Below are positions 43,978-53,017 of a stretch of 64,000 bases of DNA, piece by piece. Origin of the DNA: an uncultured Clostridia bacterium (GTDB taxonomy: Bacteria > Bacillota > Clostridia > Christensenellales > UBA1242); contig CAKVGK010000001.1 of NCBI GenBank assembly GCA_934747385.1, positions 186,001-250,000 on the forward strand, in the 5' to 3' direction. The number at the start of each line of letters is the position of its first letter. Within the stretch, counting starts at the first letter, position 1. A model generated the notes under the pieces. It did not search any database. It was not told the origin of the DNA and was given only the letters and a program-made list of their open reading frames with translations. The translations under genes were made by a program, and so were the position numbers.

Positions 43978-44201
43978 AATAAATTTCGGCAAATCGCAAA
44001 ATTTAGCAAAAAATTTCTTTTCTAGGCTTAAACTTTTGGAATATATATTATTAATATAGCGTATTTTTATTTAAAATATTAATAAAGTGGTGATATTTTT
44101 TAACCTAAAAAACCTGCAACCTGTGCTTATGTTTTTTTTCAAATATCAATTTTTTTAAGCAAATATTTTTCTTCAACCTCTCAAAATTAAATTTTAACAC
44201 A

Positions 44202-44231
44202 AAAAACAATTTGCCATAAAAGCAAATTGCT
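44202..44231 (-). terminator. Terminator of the gene at 44233
   Basis: CAATTTGC / GCAAATTG hairpin followed on minus by TTTTTTGTG, right after the stop. Confidence 0.82.
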
Positions 44232-44232
44232 G

Positions 44233-44760
44233 TTAAAAATTTAAAATCGAAACTTTATAAAAATGTTTTTTTAACCTTTTGTTGTGAACAACCGTCACAC
44301 CATGCTTGTTTAAAAATATATAAATCTTTTTGTATGAACAATGTTTTACGTCCACAGCAATTTGTTGGTCCAACAGAATGATTTTATTACATGTTCCAAA
44401 ATCAGTGCTTCTGCCTCCAATCACAAACGCGTTGTTTCTGCCATTTTGCGCATTTAAGCAAACCTTAACTCCCAAGTTGAGGTTCGGCATGCAAATTTGA
44501 TTTCCGCTGGCAACAATTAGGGATTTTTTTGTTTTTTCCTTGCCCACTATGTTCACACCTGCCACAACCACACATTTTAATTTTGTGGACAAGTTGATTA
44601 ATTCCTTTTTAACAATTTCAAAATCCATGTTGCTATTTTTTAAAACATAATCGTATATAATGCCAAAATTAAAAATCAGCAAATCACAACGTTTAATTTT
44701 CAAAAAATGATTTAAGTAAAATGATTTATAACTGCCACCGCTCACACAAACAATCTTCAT
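44233..44760 (-). CDS. Hypothetical protein downstream of ArsR regulator
   Basis: 175 residues, family not recognised. Alternating hydrophobic strands (CDLLIFNFG, CVVVAGVNIVG, KIILLDQQIAV) and helices suggest an alpha/beta fold; a far nitrilase-like pattern (LSTKLKCVVVAGVNI) is not enough for assignment. Basic C-terminus. The ATG lies inside a 16-bp palindrome, and TTAGCA-17-TACTAT ends 5 nt before it, so this gene may be leaderless and controlled at that palindrome, possibly by the upstream ArsR-type protein. Confidence 0.6.
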   Translation of the reverse strand: MKIVCVSGGSYKSFYLNHFLKIKRCDLLIFNFGIIYDYVLKNSNMDFEIVKKELINLSTKLKCVVVAGVNIVGKEKTKKSLIVASGNQICMPNLNLGVKVCLNAQNGRNNAFVIGGRSTDFGTCNKIILLDQQIAVDVKHCSYKKIYIFLNKHGVTVVHNKRLKKHFYKVSILNF

Positions 44761-44794
44761 ACTATATAGTATGAAAAAAAATTGAATTTGCTAA
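44758..44794 (-). promoter_or_regulatory. Promoter with palindromic operator
   Basis: CATACTATATAGTATG (44758-44773) is a perfect 16-bp palindrome covering the -10 (TACTAT, 44766-44771) and the ATG. A -35 TTAGCA (44789-44794) lies 17 nt further up, overlapping the arsR stop. Confidence 0.5.
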
Positions 44795-45105
44795 ATACAC
44801 TCCACCCCTGCATTAAGCACATTTTCAATATCTGCATTTTGAATATAATATGTGATATTTTTGCCCGTGCGCGAGCATTCCACAATGTTAAGCGACCTCA
44901 AAATTTTAAGTTGATGACTAACAGTGGTTTGGTTGCTTTCCAACACAATTGCAATGTCGCCAACACACAGAGGTTTTATCATTAGAAGAATTATGATTTT
45001 AAGCCTTGTATCGTCGCTGAAAGCATAAAAAAAGTTAGCAAAATTTTTCAGTTCGCTAGTTTTTGGTAAATGTTTTTTTAAATTGATTTCTTCTCTAATT
45101 TCCAT
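44791..45105 (-). CDS. ArsR/SmtB-family transcriptional regulator
   Basis: 104 residues. Winged-helix repressor: FSDDTRLKIIILLM, CVGDIAIVLESNQTTVSHQLKILRSLNIV and the wing RTGKNITYYI. The metal-binding ELCVC of classical ArsR is replaced by KPLCVGD with one Cys; the C-terminus ends VECI. Effector could be a metal or a redox signal; not decidable. No ribosome site. The next gene carries a palindrome at its promoter that may be its target. Confidence 0.88.
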   Translation of the reverse strand: MEIREEINLKKHLPKTSELKNFANFFYAFSDDTRLKIIILLMIKPLCVGDIAIVLESNQTTVSHQLKILRSLNIVECSRTGKNITYYIQNADIENVLNAGVECI

Positions 45106-45159
45106 ATTATTAAATTAACAAAAATAATAAAAATAAAAAACCATTAACAATGTGAAATA

Positions 45160-45188
45160 TTGTCGAATAAATACTAATAACCTAAAAT
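45160..45188 (+). promoter_or_regulatory. Promoter of the 61-aa membrane peptide
   Basis: TTGTCG (45160-45165), 17 nt, TAAAAT (45183-45188), followed by AAGGAG at 45196-45201. Confidence 0.6.
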
Positions 45189-45208
45189 AATTTATAAGGA
45201 GCAGGAAA

Positions 45209-45394
45209 ATGAACATAAATGCATTTTATATTTTGTTCGCAATTTTGATTGCGATAATTGCACAAGCGACAAACACCGATTTGGCAAACAACACAACATT
45301 CCTCCTTTTGTTATTGCTTGCTTTGGGCGCATATGGTCAAAACAATAATAACAACAATTGCTATGTTTATGGTCAGCAACGCAGTTTTATCTAA
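45209..45394 (+). CDS. Small membrane protein with Asn-rich tail
   Basis: 61 residues. Two hydrophobic stretches (5-20 and 30-42) and a tail GAYGQNNNNNNCYVYGQQ. AAGGAG 7 nt before the ATG, promoter and downstream terminator make it a convincing single-gene unit despite its size. Divergent from arsR. Function unknown; not a known spore or holin family by eye. Confidence 0.65.
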   Translation: MNINAFYILFAILIAIIAQATNTDLANNTTFLLLLLLALGAYGQNNNNNNCYVYGQQRSFI

Positions 45395-45502
45395 TTTTTA
45401 CATAATATAAAAATTAATTATTGGTTTATAAAATAATTGATTAATAATAAACAAAAGAGTTAATTTTTGATAAACAAAATAAATAATCAATAAAAATATA
45501 AC

Positions 45503-45532
45503 AAAAAAATCCACAAAAATGTGGATTTTTTT
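45503..45532. terminator. Bidirectional terminator between 61-aa gene and trpS
   Basis: AAAAAAATCCAC / GTGGATTTTTTT hairpin between convergent genes; nearly the same stem as the rpsI terminator. Confidence 0.85.
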
Positions 45533-45560
45533 ACATAAAATTAATTTTTTGTGTTTTTGT

Positions 45561-46604
45561 TTAATTAAAATAATTTATTCCCATATTGGTTTTCATTTTA
45601 ATCAAATTTTCAAATGCAACTTTGCGCGCTTTTGCTGTTCCCTCGCGCAAAATTTCAAACACTTTATTTGTGTCTTTTGCAAGAGCCTTGCGCCTTTCCC
45701 TGATTGGTTCTAGCAATTCTTGTAAAATGTTGTTTAAGAATTTTTTAATTTTCATGTCACCAAGTCCGCCGCGCATGTAGTGAGCCTTGAGTTCGTCAAG
45801 CGAATGATATTCTGGCAAAAATTTTTCAAAATGCTCTGGTTTGCAGAATACGTCAAGATAGGTGAACACTGTGTTGCCCTCAACCTTGCCAGGGTCTTCC
45901 AAGTGAACATGGTCTGGGTCGGTGTACATTGAAAAAACTTTTTGTTTGATAACGTCTGGCTCGTCGCAGAGGAAAATGCAGTTACCAAGAGATTTGCTCA
46001 TCTTTGCTTTTCCGTCCGTGCCCACCAAGCGATAACAACTTTGCATTTCAGGCAAAACCGCCTGTGGCTCTACCAAAGTTTCGCCATATAGATTATTAAA
46101 AGAACGCACAATTTCACGCGCTTGCTCAATCATAGGCAGTTGGTCGTCCCCAACTGGGATAATGTTTGCATTAAATGCGGTTATGTCCGCCGTTTGGCTA
46201 ACTGGGTAAGTTAAAAAGCCCATTGGAATTGTGTTGCTGAAATCTTTGGACTTCAACTCTTCCTTAACCGTTGGGTTACGCTCAAGCCTTGCAAGTGTAA
46301 CAAGGTTCATAAAGTAAAAAGTAAATTCGGTCAGTTCGCTGACCTCACTTTGAACAACAAAAGTAACTTTGTTTGGGTCAAGTCCAACTGCCAAATAATC
46401 CAACATAACATTAAGCACATTGTCGCGCACTTTTTGCACATTGCCAAAATTGTCAGTTAACGCTTGAGCGTCTGCCAACAAAACATAAAACTCATCGTAG
46501 CCGCCCTTGTTTTGCAATTCAAGCCTTCTCATCAGACTGCCAACATAATGTCCAATGTGTAAATTGCCGGTTGGACGGTCACCCGTTAAAATAATTTTTT
46601 TCAT
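45561..46604 (-). CDS. trpS: Tryptophanyl-tRNA synthetase
   Basis: Class I synthetase charging tRNA-Trp. Residues 8-22 hold GDRPTGNLHIGHYVG with HIGH at 16-19; KMSKS near 203 in the second half. 347 residues. GGGAG 7 nt before the ATG. The long leader upstream holds a 9-codon Trp-containing peptide and a terminator, indicating tryptophan-dependent attenuation. 46605-46861 between terminator and gene is AT-rich and empty. Confidence 0.96.
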   Translation of the reverse strand: MKKIILTGDRPTGNLHIGHYVGSLMRRLELQNKGGYDEFYVLLADAQALTDNFGNVQKVRDNVLNVMLDYLAVGLDPNKVTFVVQSEVSELTEFTFYFMNLVTLARLERNPTVKEELKSKDFSNTIPMGFLTYPVSQTADITAFNANIIPVGDDQLPMIEQAREIVRSFNNLYGETLVEPQAVLPEMQSCYRLVGTDGKAKMSKSLGNCIFLCDEPDVIKQKVFSMYTDPDHVHLEDPGKVEGNTVFTYLDVFCKPEHFEKFLPEYHSLDELKAHYMRGGLGDMKIKKFLNNILQELLEPIRERRKALAKDTNKVFEILREGTAKARKVAFENLIKMKTNMGINYFN

Positions 46605-46861
46605 AATTTTCTCCCTTTTTTATTATTTTTTTATTTTAAATTTTTATTTTTTAAGATTTAATGTTAATTTTATTTAATTTGATATTTTTTCGCCCAAATA
46701 AATTATTTTTAATCTTTTAATTAAATTTAATTTCAATTAATATTTTAATTATTAAATTAATTGATAATTATTAATAAATTATTTTGCCAACTCTGCACAT
46801 TTTTTGTAAAGCAACAAACCAACTTTTTTCGCTTGTCGTCATAAAAATGTTGTTAACTCAA

Positions 46862-47079
46862 TAAAAAATTCAGTGTGCCACATAAACACGCTGAATTTTA
46901 AACCTCAAAATGTTGAAGTATGTTTTCAAAATTTGTTTGTGGCGAAAGAAAATACCACTTACACAATGTGTAAGAATATTTACCAGTTACGCCAACTAAA
47001 TTTTGCCATATTTTCTCCCTATTCCTTATGCCGCAATGCAAAACCAAAATTTATTTGCTTTGTTGCATAATCTTATTAT
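46862..47079 (-). promoter_or_regulatory. Trp leader-peptide attenuator of trpS
   Basis: Read on minus from about 47079: a leader peptide ORF (46980-47009); a hairpin whose 5' arm holds its Trp codons (TGGCG with CGCCA, then AAATA/TATTT and CTTACAC/GTGTAAG at 46959-46975); and a terminator AAAATTCAGCGTG / CACACTGAATTTT with T run (46865-46899). A competing pairing of ATTTT-AAAC with GTTT-AAAAT just before the terminator arm could act as antiterminator. Ribosome stalling at Trp codons would open the first hairpin. No T-box sequence is present. Confidence 0.65.
46980..47009 (-). CDS. trpS leader peptide
   Basis: Nine codons, MAKFSWRNW, then TAA; two of the nine are Trp and the last one precedes the stop. 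AGGGAG 5 nt before the ATG. Placed between promoter and terminator hairpin. Its role would be to sense charged tRNA-Trp. Confidence 0.65.
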   Translation of the reverse strand: MAKFSWRNW

Positions 47080-47085
47080 AGTTAT

Positions 47086-47114
47086 ATGATAACACCTAAA
47101 AATTATTTTGTCAA
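47086..47114 (-). promoter_or_regulatory. Promoter of trpS leader
   Basis: TTGACA (47109-47114), 17 nt, TATCAT (47086-47091); predicted start about 47079. Confidence 0.72.
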
Positions 47115-47183
47115 CACAAAATGTAAATTAACCTTGCGCAATTGATTTTGTTTTTCACTTGCTTTAATTTGCTTTTTTGTTGA

Positions 47184-48431
47184 TTATTCCTTTTGCTGTT
47201 CCTTTTGTTTAGTATATTTGCGCTCATAAAACATTGTTGCAACAATGTTAACCGAATAAGTTGCCGCACATAAAAGCATTATAATGTTGAACATAGCAGT
47301 TGAATTAGCAAAACTTAACAGAGCAATCAAAGAATAACTTAAAACTCTAACGAAGCAAAGCAAAAACTCAACCACTGCTTGATGTTCGGCAATGTCTTGA
47401 TACAAACCCGCCTCTTTTAAATCTCTGTTGCGAATAATATCAAATGGAACAATGTAGAACACACCACTTATACCCTCGCAGAAATTGAAAATGACAACTG
47501 TCACCATGCAAGGCCAAATCGAAAACACCACTGCACCCACAATAGGCATTAATGACACAACAATCATAAGCCAGCCGCGTTTGCCCTCTTTTGTGAATTT
47601 ATTGAATAGAAGTGTAGTTAAAATTATAGATATGGCCACGACACTCGTAATAGCCCCAAGGCTTAAATTGCTGCCACATTGAAGCATAATGCAAACGCTT
47701 ATCATAATGCGTAAAGCTGAGGTCGTGCCGTAGAGTATGCTTAATTTGTAAACGTCTTTAATTTTATCATACATAAGTGGGTTTTGTTTAAGCCTTTTTA
47801 AATAGTCGGGCAGATTGAAATCGCTGTTTTCAGGCTTGTGCGCATGAACAGCAAACGAAACCACCAATTGAATTGCACAAATAATCAACACATAAATTGA
47901 CACTTGGCTGAAAGTTGAAATCTCAATCAGCGCACCAACCGTGATTGGGAAAATAACGCTTGCGCATTTTGTTAAAACATAAGTGAAAACTGAAAAACTT
48001 TTAATACTTGTACGACTGACCATTTCTTGTTTAAGCACGTTGTAAGATGACCAATACATACCCTTGGAACAGCCGTCCAAAAGCCCAGCCAGCCAAATGT
48101 ATTTTGCAATTTGCTTACCAAAGAAAATGGAAAAAATAACCACAGTGGAACGCATCACAATTGCCAAACGATAAAGCCAAATCCGGTTGGTTTTTGCCAC
48201 CCAAAAACTATACAAAAAATATGCTATCATCATGCAACCATACGAAACAAGTTGAAACAGACTCGCTTTAAAGCAATAATTGAACGCATTTGTTGAAAAT
48301 TGATATAAATGCGCAATCAAAAATGTTGAAACGAATAAATCAATAACTGTTGCAAAAGTGTGACAAACCGCCAATCCTCGATTGGCGTGCGCATCTTTTT
48401 TGCTTGTAGTTATATCGTAATTATAACCCAT
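47184..48431 (-). CDS. MFS-type membrane transporter
   Basis: 415 residues with about twelve hydrophobic helices and the central cytosolic loop (about 205-230, HKPENSDFNLPDYLKRLKQ) of the major facilitator fold; Lys/Glu/Gln-rich C-terminus. Substrate not deducible; no drug-export motif seen. Frame open to 48446, but the TATAAT at 48438-48443 places the start at ATG 48431 with no ribosome site, predicted leaderless. Confidence 0.78.
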   Translation of the reverse strand: MGYNYDITTSKKDAHANRGLAVCHTFATVIDLFVSTFLIAHLYQFSTNAFNYCFKASLFQLVSYGCMMIAYFLYSFWVAKTNRIWLYRLAIVMRSTVVIFSIFFGKQIAKYIWLAGLLDGCSKGMYWSSYNVLKQEMVSRTSIKSFSVFTYVLTKCASVIFPITVGALIEISTFSQVSIYVLIICAIQLVVSFAVHAHKPENSDFNLPDYLKRLKQNPLMYDKIKDVYKLSILYGTTSALRIMISVCIMLQCGSNLSLGAITSVVAISIILTTLLFNKFTKEGKRGWLMIVVSLMPIVGAVVFSIWPCMVTVVIFNFCEGISGVFYIVPFDIIRNRDLKEAGLYQDIAEHQAVVEFLLCFVRVLSYSLIALLSFANSTAMFNIIMLLCAATYSVNIVATMFYERKYTKQKEQQKE

Positions 48432-48437
48432 ACGCAT

Positions 48438-48443
48438 ATTATA
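48438..48443 (-). promoter_or_regulatory. -10 element of leaderless MFS gene
   Basis: Perfect TATAAT on minus, 6 nt before ATG 48431; -35 weak. Confidence 0.55.
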
Positions 48444-48446
48444 CAC

Positions 48447-48990
48447 AAAATGAACAATAAAAAAAAGAAATTTATTGCTTTTTTCTAAATAAATACCCTC
48501 CCCCCATTACAAAAAGTTGACAAAATTTACCAAAAATTTCCAATTAATTAAAAAAAATATACAAAAAAAACCTCATGAAAACGAGGTTTTTGTTCAATTT
48601 ACCCATAAAATTATTGATAAACTGTTATTGAAAGGTTTTACTGGCCTAGCAAAACCCTTATGCGCTAACATAAAATTATCATTTACTTTTTGTTTGGTAG
48701 CTAATCAAACACCAAGCACATGATCACAATCCAACGCAACCATTCAATTCAAGAGAAATGTATTTAATTTGATCAGGACTAAATAAATTTCAACTTAAAT
48801 CAAACAGAAACTTTAGACTGTACAATTTTAACCTATAAAAGGATTTGTATGGCAAGAAATTAATCTTTCGATTATTCAGCACTTAATCAAAAACCAATCA
48901 ATTGCCAATTTTAATTTAATTAATCAAGGATTGTTGTTAAATTATTCAAAAACTTGTTAACTTAACAAAGAATTATTGTTTAATCTGCGA
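48447..48990. other. Gene-free region after tuf with terminator
   Basis: The only clear signal is a hairpin AAAACCTC / GAGGTTTT (about 48567-48591) flanked by A and T runs, about 400 nt beyond the tuf stop. A weaker stem AAGGTTTT/AAAACCCTT lies near 48639-48661, and TTAATC/GATTAA overlaps the tuf stop. No gene was seen. Confidence 0.55.
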
Positions 48991-50196
48991 TTAACCAAGA
49001 ATTTCAGCAACAACGCCTGAACCAACTGTACGGCCACCTTCACGGATAGCGAATCTCATACCTTTTTCAATAGCGATTGGGTGAATAAGTTCGATTTCCA
49101 TTGTGATGTTATCACCTGGCATAACCATTTCAACTCCGTCTGGAAGTTTGATTGAACCAGTAATATCAGTTGTACGAACGTAGAATTGTGGACGATAACC
49201 ATTGAAGAATGGAGTATGACGGCCACCTTCTTCTTTCTTCAAAACGTAAACTTCTGCTTTGAAGTGTGTGTGAGGTGTGATTGAACCTGGTTTAGCAAGA
49301 ACTTGACCACGTTCAATTTCGTTACGTTGGATACCACGAAGCAACAAACCTGCGTTATCACCTGAACGAGCTTCGTCAAGTGATTTACGGAACATTTCGA
49401 TACCTGTGATTACAACTTTACGTGTAGGTTTAATACCAACCAATTCAACTTCTTCGTTGAGGTGGCAAACACCACGTTCAACTCTACCTGTAGCAACAGT
49501 ACCACGACCTGTGATTGAGAATACGTCTTCTACTGGCATTAAGAATGGTTTATCAGTATCACGAACTGGGTCTGGAATATAAGTGTCAACCGCGTCCATT
49601 AATTCACGGATGCAGTCGCAAGCTGGGTCATTAACGTTACCAGCAGATGCAGCTTCCAAAGCTTTAAGAGCAGAACCCTTAATGATTGGAGTTGTATCGC
49701 CTGGGAAGCCGTATGAACTCAACAAGTCACGAATTTCCATTTCAACCAAATCAAGGATTTCTGGGTCATCAACTTGGTCAGTTTTGTTCATAAATACAAC
49801 AATGTAAGGAACGCCTACTTGACGAGCAAGCAAAATGTGTTCTTTTGTTTGAGGCATTGGGCCGTCTGTTGCAGCAACAACGAGGATTGCGCCGTCCATT
49901 TGAGCAGCACCAGTGATCATGTTTTTAACATAGTCAGCGTGTCCTGGGCAGTCAACGTGAGCGTAGTGACGTTTTGCAGTTTCGTACTCAATGTGTGAAG
50001 TGTTAATTGTAATACCACGTGCTCTTTCTTCTGGAGTGTTATCAATACCAGCATAGTCTTTTTTGTCGGCATTGAAACCCATACCAGCAAGGGTTAAGTT
50101 AATAGCAGCGGTCAATGTAGTTTTACCATGGTCAACGTGGCCAATTGTACCAATGTTAACGTGTGGTTTAGTTCTATCAAATTTAGCTTTAGCCAT
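48991..50196 (-). CDS. tuf: Elongation factor Tu
   Basis: GTPase delivering aminoacyl-tRNA. GHVDHGKT (19-26), DCPGHADY, NKTDQVDD, GSALKAL and the C-terminal domains are all intact; 401 residues. AGGAG before the ATG. Last gene of the str cluster, 214 nt after fusA; the gap is AT-rich without a hairpin. Confidence 0.98.
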   Translation of the reverse strand: MAKAKFDRTKPHVNIGTIGHVDHGKTTLTAAINLTLAGMGFNADKKDYAGIDNTPEERARGITINTSHIEYETAKRHYAHVDCPGHADYVKNMITGAAQMDGAILVVAATDGPMPQTKEHILLARQVGVPYIVVFMNKTDQVDDPEILDLVEMEIRDLLSSYGFPGDTTPIIKGSALKALEAASAGNVNDPACDCIRELMDAVDTYIPDPVRDTDKPFLMPVEDVFSITGRGTVATGRVERGVCHLNEEVELVGIKPTRKVVITGIEMFRKSLDEARSGDNAGLLLRGIQRNEIERGQVLAKPGSITPHTHFKAEVYVLKKEEGGRHTPFFNGYRPQFYVRTTDITGSIKLPDGVEMVMPGDNITMEIELIHPIAIEKGMRFAIREGGRTVGSGVVAEILG

Positions 50197-50410
50197 TTTA
50201 AAAATTCTCCTTTTTAAATATAAACAATTATATTCTAAATTAATTTGTTAATTAAAGTCAAGCGAATTAACACGCTTTTTAATTTTCTTTTTTTTGTGTT
50301 TTTTTTAAACTTGAACCGATTGAACAATGCAAAGTGCAGCAACAAACTTAAAACATTGCTCAATTTCAGCCAAGTTTGAATTAACAACATAGTTTAAATT
50401 GACAGCAATA

Positions 50411-52492
50411 TTATTGAGCCAATTTCTTTCTGTCACCAATAACTTTATCAGCAACATTTTTTGGACATTCAGCATAGTGGTCAGGAACCATTGTGAATGT
50501 TCCGCGACCTTGTGTACAACCACGAAGGTCAGTTGAGTAACCAAACATTTCGCTAAGTGGAACTTCAGCGTGAATAATTTGACTGCCATATTTAGCCTCA
50601 GTGCCGGTGAGCACACCACGACGTGATGTTAAACCACCCATAACTGAGCCAAGATATTCGTCTGGAGTTGTAACTTCAACTTTCATGATAGGTTCAAGCA
50701 ACACTGGGTCTGCTTTAGCCATAGCGTCTTTAAATGCCATAGAACCGGCAATTTTGAACGCCATTTCACTAGAGTCGACGTCGTGATAAGAACCGCCCAA
50801 CAAAGTAACTTTGAAGTCGATTGTTTCATAACCGGCAACAACACCAGCCTTTTTGGCTTCTTGAATACCAGCGTCGATTGGTGGAATAAATTCTTTTGGA
50901 ACTTCACCGCCAACAACTTTGTTTTCAAAGATATAACCCTTATCTCTTTCCAAAGGTTCCATCAAAATCTTACAGTGACCATATTGACCACGACCACCAG
51001 ATTGTTTAATGTATTTGCCTTCAGTTTCAACAGCCTTACGGATTGTTTCTTTGTAAGCAACTTGAGGTTTACCAACGGTAACTTCAACGCCAAATTCACG
51101 TTTCATACGGTCAACCAAAATGTCTAGGTGCAATTCGCCCATACCGGCGATAATTGTTTGACCTGTTTGGTCATCAGTATATGATTTGAAAGTTGGGTCT
51201 TCTTCCATCAATTTAGAGATAGCGATACCCAATTTTTCTTGTGCTTGCTTGTCTTTAGGTTCGATTGCTTGTTGGATAACTGGTTTCATAAATTCCATTT
51301 CTTCCAACTTGATAGGATGATTTTCGTCGCAAAGTGTGTCACCTGTGCCAGTGTTTTTCAAACCAACAACTGCGCAGATATCACCTGCCAAAACTTCATC
51401 AATATCAGTACGGTTATTTGCATGCATATGAAGCAAACGACCGATACGTTCTTTTTTGTCTTTACTTGCGTTCAAAACGTAGCTACCAGCACTCAATTTG
51501 CCGCTGTAAACACGGATAAATGTGATACGGCCAACATATGGGTCAGTTGCAATTTTAAATGCAAGGGCTGCAAATGGTTCATTATCGCTATTGTTACGAG
51601 TAACTTCTGTGCCGTCTGGTAATGTACCTTTAATTGGTGGTACATCAATTGGGCTTGGCATATAGTCAACAACCGCATCAAGCAATTCTTGAATACCTTT
51701 GTTTTTTGCAGCAGTTCCGCACAAAACTGGGAACATTTTAAGAGTACAAGTTGCTTTACGAATACCTTTTTTGATTTCATCGATAGTAAGTTCTTCACCA
51801 GCGAAGAATTTATCCAACAATTCATCATCAGTTTCAGCAACTGACTCAATCATTTTTTGTCTATATTCTTGACATTGAGCAAGCATGTCGGCTGGGATTT
51901 CTTCTTCCCTAACATCTTTGCCAAGGTCATCGTAGAATACATACGCTTTCATTTTAATAAGGTCAACGATACCTTTAAATGTTTCAGCTTCGCCAATAGG
52001 AAGTTGAAGAGGAACAACATTTGCCCCCAAAACATCTTTCATTGATTTAACCGCTTTTAAGAAGTTAGCATCATTGATGTCCATTTTGTTAACAAAGCAA
52101 AGTCTTGGAACGTTGAACTTGCTTGCTTGACGCCAAACGTTTTCACTTTGAGCTTGAACGCCGGCACGAGCACTAAACAACGCAACTGCACCATCAAGCA
52201 CTTTCAAACTACGTTCAACTTCAACTGTAAAGTCAACGTGTCCTGGGGTGTCGATAATATTGATTGTGCAATCTTGCCACTTACAGGTTGTACAAGCAGA
52301 AGTGATTGTGATACCACGTTCTTGTTCTTGTGCCATCCAGTCCATTGTTGCTTCACCATCGTGTACTTCACCAATTTTGTGGTTAATACCTGTGTAGAAC
52401 AAAATGCGTTCAGTGGTGGTTGTTTTACCAGTATCAATGTGAGCCATGATACCGATATTTCTAATTTTTTGTAATGGTACTGTTCTTGCCAT
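50411..52492 (-). CDS. fusA: Elongation factor G
   Basis: Translocation GTPase, 693 residues, standard length. AHIDTGKT (17-24), DTPGHVDF, NKMDI, and C-terminal GGLTSRRG / GCTQGRGTF motifs. 15 nt after rpsG with AAGGGGG site. Classical str-operon order. Confidence 0.98.
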   Translation of the reverse strand: MARTVPLQKIRNIGIMAHIDTGKTTTTERILFYTGINHKIGEVHDGEATMDWMAQEQERGITITSACTTCKWQDCTINIIDTPGHVDFTVEVERSLKVLDGAVALFSARAGVQAQSENVWRQASKFNVPRLCFVNKMDINDANFLKAVKSMKDVLGANVVPLQLPIGEAETFKGIVDLIKMKAYVFYDDLGKDVREEEIPADMLAQCQEYRQKMIESVAETDDELLDKFFAGEELTIDEIKKGIRKATCTLKMFPVLCGTAAKNKGIQELLDAVVDYMPSPIDVPPIKGTLPDGTEVTRNNSDNEPFAALAFKIATDPYVGRITFIRVYSGKLSAGSYVLNASKDKKERIGRLLHMHANNRTDIDEVLAGDICAVVGLKNTGTGDTLCDENHPIKLEEMEFMKPVIQQAIEPKDKQAQEKLGIAISKLMEEDPTFKSYTDDQTGQTIIAGMGELHLDILVDRMKREFGVEVTVGKPQVAYKETIRKAVETEGKYIKQSGGRGQYGHCKILMEPLERDKGYIFENKVVGGEVPKEFIPPIDAGIQEAKKAGVVAGYETIDFKVTLLGGSYHDVDSSEMAFKIAGSMAFKDAMAKADPVLLEPIMKVEVTTPDEYLGSVMGGLTSRRGVLTGTEAKYGSQIIHAEVPLSEMFGYSTDLRGCTQGRGTFTMVPDHYAECPKNVADKVIGDRKKLAQ

Positions 52493-52507
52493 TTAATCCC
52501 CCTTAAA

Positions 52508-52978
52508 TTACCAACGATAGTGTGCAAAAGCTTTGTTTGCTTCAGCTTGTCTGTGCATATCGTCGCGCTTTCTGATTGCTCCACCAGCTTGGTTGTAAGC
52601 ATCAGCAATTTCAGCACTTAATCTTGCGTCCATTCCGCGTTCGTTACGATTTCTAGCAGCCATAACAATCCAACGGATTGCAAGAGTTTGTTGTCTATCA
52701 GCGCTAACTTCCATAGGAACTTGATAGTTTGCGCCACCAACACGTCTAACCTTAGTTTCAAGTTTAGGTTTAACGTTTTCGATTGCTTGATTAAGCACAA
52801 CCATTGGTTCTTCACCAATTTTTTCAGCGGAAGTTTTCATAGCACTATAAACGATTGATTGAGCAATACCTTTTTTGCCATCAACCATAACTTGGTTAAT
52901 GATTTTAGAAACCAAAGTTGAGTTATATAATGGGTCAGGTATCACGTCACGCTTTACAGCAGCATTTCTTCTTGACAT
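52508..52978 (-). CDS. rpsG: 30S ribosomal protein S7
   Basis: 156 residues; VSKIINQVMVDGKKGIAQ, GGANYQVP and the C-terminal AFAHYRW identify S7, which nucleates assembly of the 30S head. AGGAG site. Separated from rpsL by an inserted ThyX-like gene, which is unusual. Confidence 0.98.
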   Translation of the reverse strand: MSRRNAAVKRDVIPDPLYNSTLVSKIINQVMVDGKKGIAQSIVYSAMKTSAEKIGEEPMVVLNQAIENVKPKLETKVRRVGGANYQVPMEVSADRQQTLAIRWIVMAARNRNERGMDARLSAEIADAYNQAGGAIRKRDDMHRQAEANKAFAHYRW

Positions 52979-53017
52979 ATATTTTCTCCTTAATATTTTT
53001 TAATAAACAAATATCAA

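Noticed and set aside
46605..47079. T-box riboswitch for trpS
   Set aside because: No T-box sequence (TGGNACCGCG) and no specifier stem on the minus strand; a leader-peptide attenuator fits better.
48600..48990. Structured RNA downstream of tuf
   Set aside because: Only two weak stems were found in an AT-rich stretch; not enough to call a feature.
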